DNA from: Chara braunii
Lineage: Eukaryota > Streptophyta > Charophyceae > Charales > Characeae
DNA: 29,092 bases
Assembly (NCBI GenBank): GCA_003427395.1
Contig: BFEA01000016.1
Coordinates: 4,760,032 to 4,789,123, forward strand
Reading direction: 5' to 3'
In this document: positions 28,086-29,092 of the stretch, piece after piece
Layout: each line of letters begins with the position of its first letter
How positions within the stretch are numbered: position 1 is the stretch's first letter
The notes under the pieces: model-generated
What the model was told of the DNA's origin: nothing
Seen by the model: the letters and a program-made list of their open reading frames with translations, nothing else
Databases searched by the model: none
Translations under genes and position numbers: made by a program

Positions 28086-28109
28086 GCTGGGAATCGGGCC
28101 CAGCGTCCC
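28086..28109 (-). other. Tail hairpin-1 motif, GC-paired variant
   Basis: GCTGGGCCCGATTCCCAGC on the minus strand, preceded by GGGAC. It lies 24 bp from the complete tail and repeats its first hairpin with A-T replaced by G-C on both arms. Confidence 0.6.
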
Positions 28110-28905
28110 GGTGCGCACCGAGTTTTGCCGAGCCTGGGGTCCGTTGTGTTCCTTTTCTGGTACTCTTCTGAAGAAAAAAAAAAGCACGGCCAGACTTTAA
28201 AAAAATGACCTACTCACAACCACAAAAAAGAAAAAGCAAAAAAAACGAACACCCCTCTGGACGTGATACAAGGTAGATACCTACCCCAAAGTTGTTGTGC
28301 CAGTATGCTCCACGAAAAATGAGAAGAAAAAAAAAATTGAAACTGAACTTAGGCCGGGAAAGCGGGTTCATACATTCTGCAAAGTTGTAGTGTGGGCATG
28401 CCCTCCTTCACAAAGTGTCAGCAGCCCGTGGACTGCACCGTGCCTCCCTGGCAGGGCATGAAAACAAAAAAAAAAGAAACAAAACAAAAACAGCAGCAAC
28501 AACAACCTGAAACTGGCCACAATCGTAGTTACATACTTTCTTGTGAGTATTGGTGTGAGGCTGTGAGCACAACTTCGTGCACGGCCTTCCTGGACTTGGT
28601 CTTTTGTTTTTCTTTTTTCTTTTCAAAGGGGCCCACATTGGCCCCACAAGGCCCAACTGTCAAGCCTCCGCCGACCCCCGAAAAGTTCGGAAAAAGTGGG
28701 AAAACAGCCACTTTTCCCATTTTTCCCAACACTGGTGGAGGTAGTGGTGGTTAAAAAAAAAAAAAAAAAATGGAGCACTCACCTGAGCGCCATAGATTGG
28801 GTCTTCAGTACTGCCTGGAGGCGGCCTTTACCTGCAGCACAGTGCAGCTCAAGACTTCATCTTTCGCTCATCAGTATGTGGTCACAAGACAGAGAGGGGA
28901 AATTT
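28110..28905. other. Unassigned region, A-runs and a hairpin
   Basis: No coding domain is recognised. AGGGCATG/CATGCCCT arms occur at about 28396 and 28455. TGGGAAAA and TTTTCCCA form an 8-bp hairpin at 28697-28719. A run of 18 A at 28754-28771 follows GGTGGTTA and may mark the end of a retroposed sequence on the plus strand. Confidence 0.4.
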
Positions 28906-28938
28906 GTCTTCTTCTTCTTCTTCGTCGTCGTCGTCGTT
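28906..28938. repeat. (CTT)n(CGT)n compound microsatellite
   Basis: CTTCTTCTTCTTCTT followed by CGTCGTCGTCGTCGTT. Confidence 0.9.
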
Positions 28939-29004
28939 GAGCTCGTTGTCATCCTTTTTTGTTATTGCTCCACCTTCCATATCCACCCCTTCCCGTCCAC
29001 TTCC

Positions 29005-29005
<1 letters not shown>

Positions 29006-29092
<87 letters not shown>
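29006..29092. repeat. (TG)n microsatellite reaching the window edge
   Basis: An uninterrupted TG run of at least 43 units that continues to the last base. Its position at the end suggests the contig or window breaks in the repeat. Confidence 0.97.

Noticed and set aside
1-29092. CRISPR array, operons or bacterial genes
   Set aside because: No regularly spaced identical repeats with unique spacers and no prokaryotic gene layout; all tandem repeats are eukaryotic micro- or minisatellites.

Overview
This looks like nuclear DNA of a streptophyte (plant or charophyte alga), almost entirely transposon and satellite debris with no prokaryote-style gene organisation. The evidence is a chromodomain-bearing Ty3 retrotransposon, plant-type L1 LINEs with zf-RVT C-termini, tRNA-headed SINEs, a eukaryotic 25S rDNA fragment and an inserted piece of a plant-type mitochondrial ccmFN gene. 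The ccmFN piece reads through conserved residues without RNA editing, which favours a charophyte or a liverwort-like lineage over a vascular plant. A Chara-like genome is my guess, not a demonstration. Three N positions (704, 728, 2309) show it is a draft assembly.

Layout. 1-920: unassigned. 926-1062: GAT microsatellite. 1597-2594: isolated 5' kilobase of 25S rDNA. 2830-3110: GC-rich minisatellite. 3655-3931: the last codons of a LINE on the + strand. 5174-5410: GGATA satellite. 5541-5811: a possible terminal exon of a two-helix membrane protein (- strand), the best candidate for a host gene. 5925-8637: two head-to-head copies of an unnamed element sharing a hairpin with compensatory changes. 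8879-16759: a decayed chromovirus (- strand) with LTR-like ends, gag, protease, RT, RNase H, integrase and chromodomain; its RNase H is split by the mitochondrial insert at 11433-11808. 17225-17300 and 22842-22942: two copies of one tRNA-derived SINE family. 18314-22670: LINE-1, one continuous reading frame carrying many nonsense codons. 24140-26510: LINE-2, related and more 5'-truncated. 26520-27643: 3' end of a second chromovirus. 27745-28109: loose LINE tails. 29006-29092: TG microsatellite.

The elements are linked by a structured 3' tail. Both LINEs end, before their poly(A), in a block containing a GCTGG...CCAGC hairpin and a GCTCC...GGAGC hairpin. The same block occurs alone at several other places, as expected if LINE enzymes mobilise 5'-truncated copies or SINEs through a recognised tail. 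Full copies add a third hairpin whose stem differs between copies while its loop is constant.

The elements are dead. In-frame stops in LINE-1 lie where tryptophan or glutamine would fit, and all clear in-frame stops in the chromovirus are TAG. Both patterns are what cytosine deamination in methylated DNA would leave.
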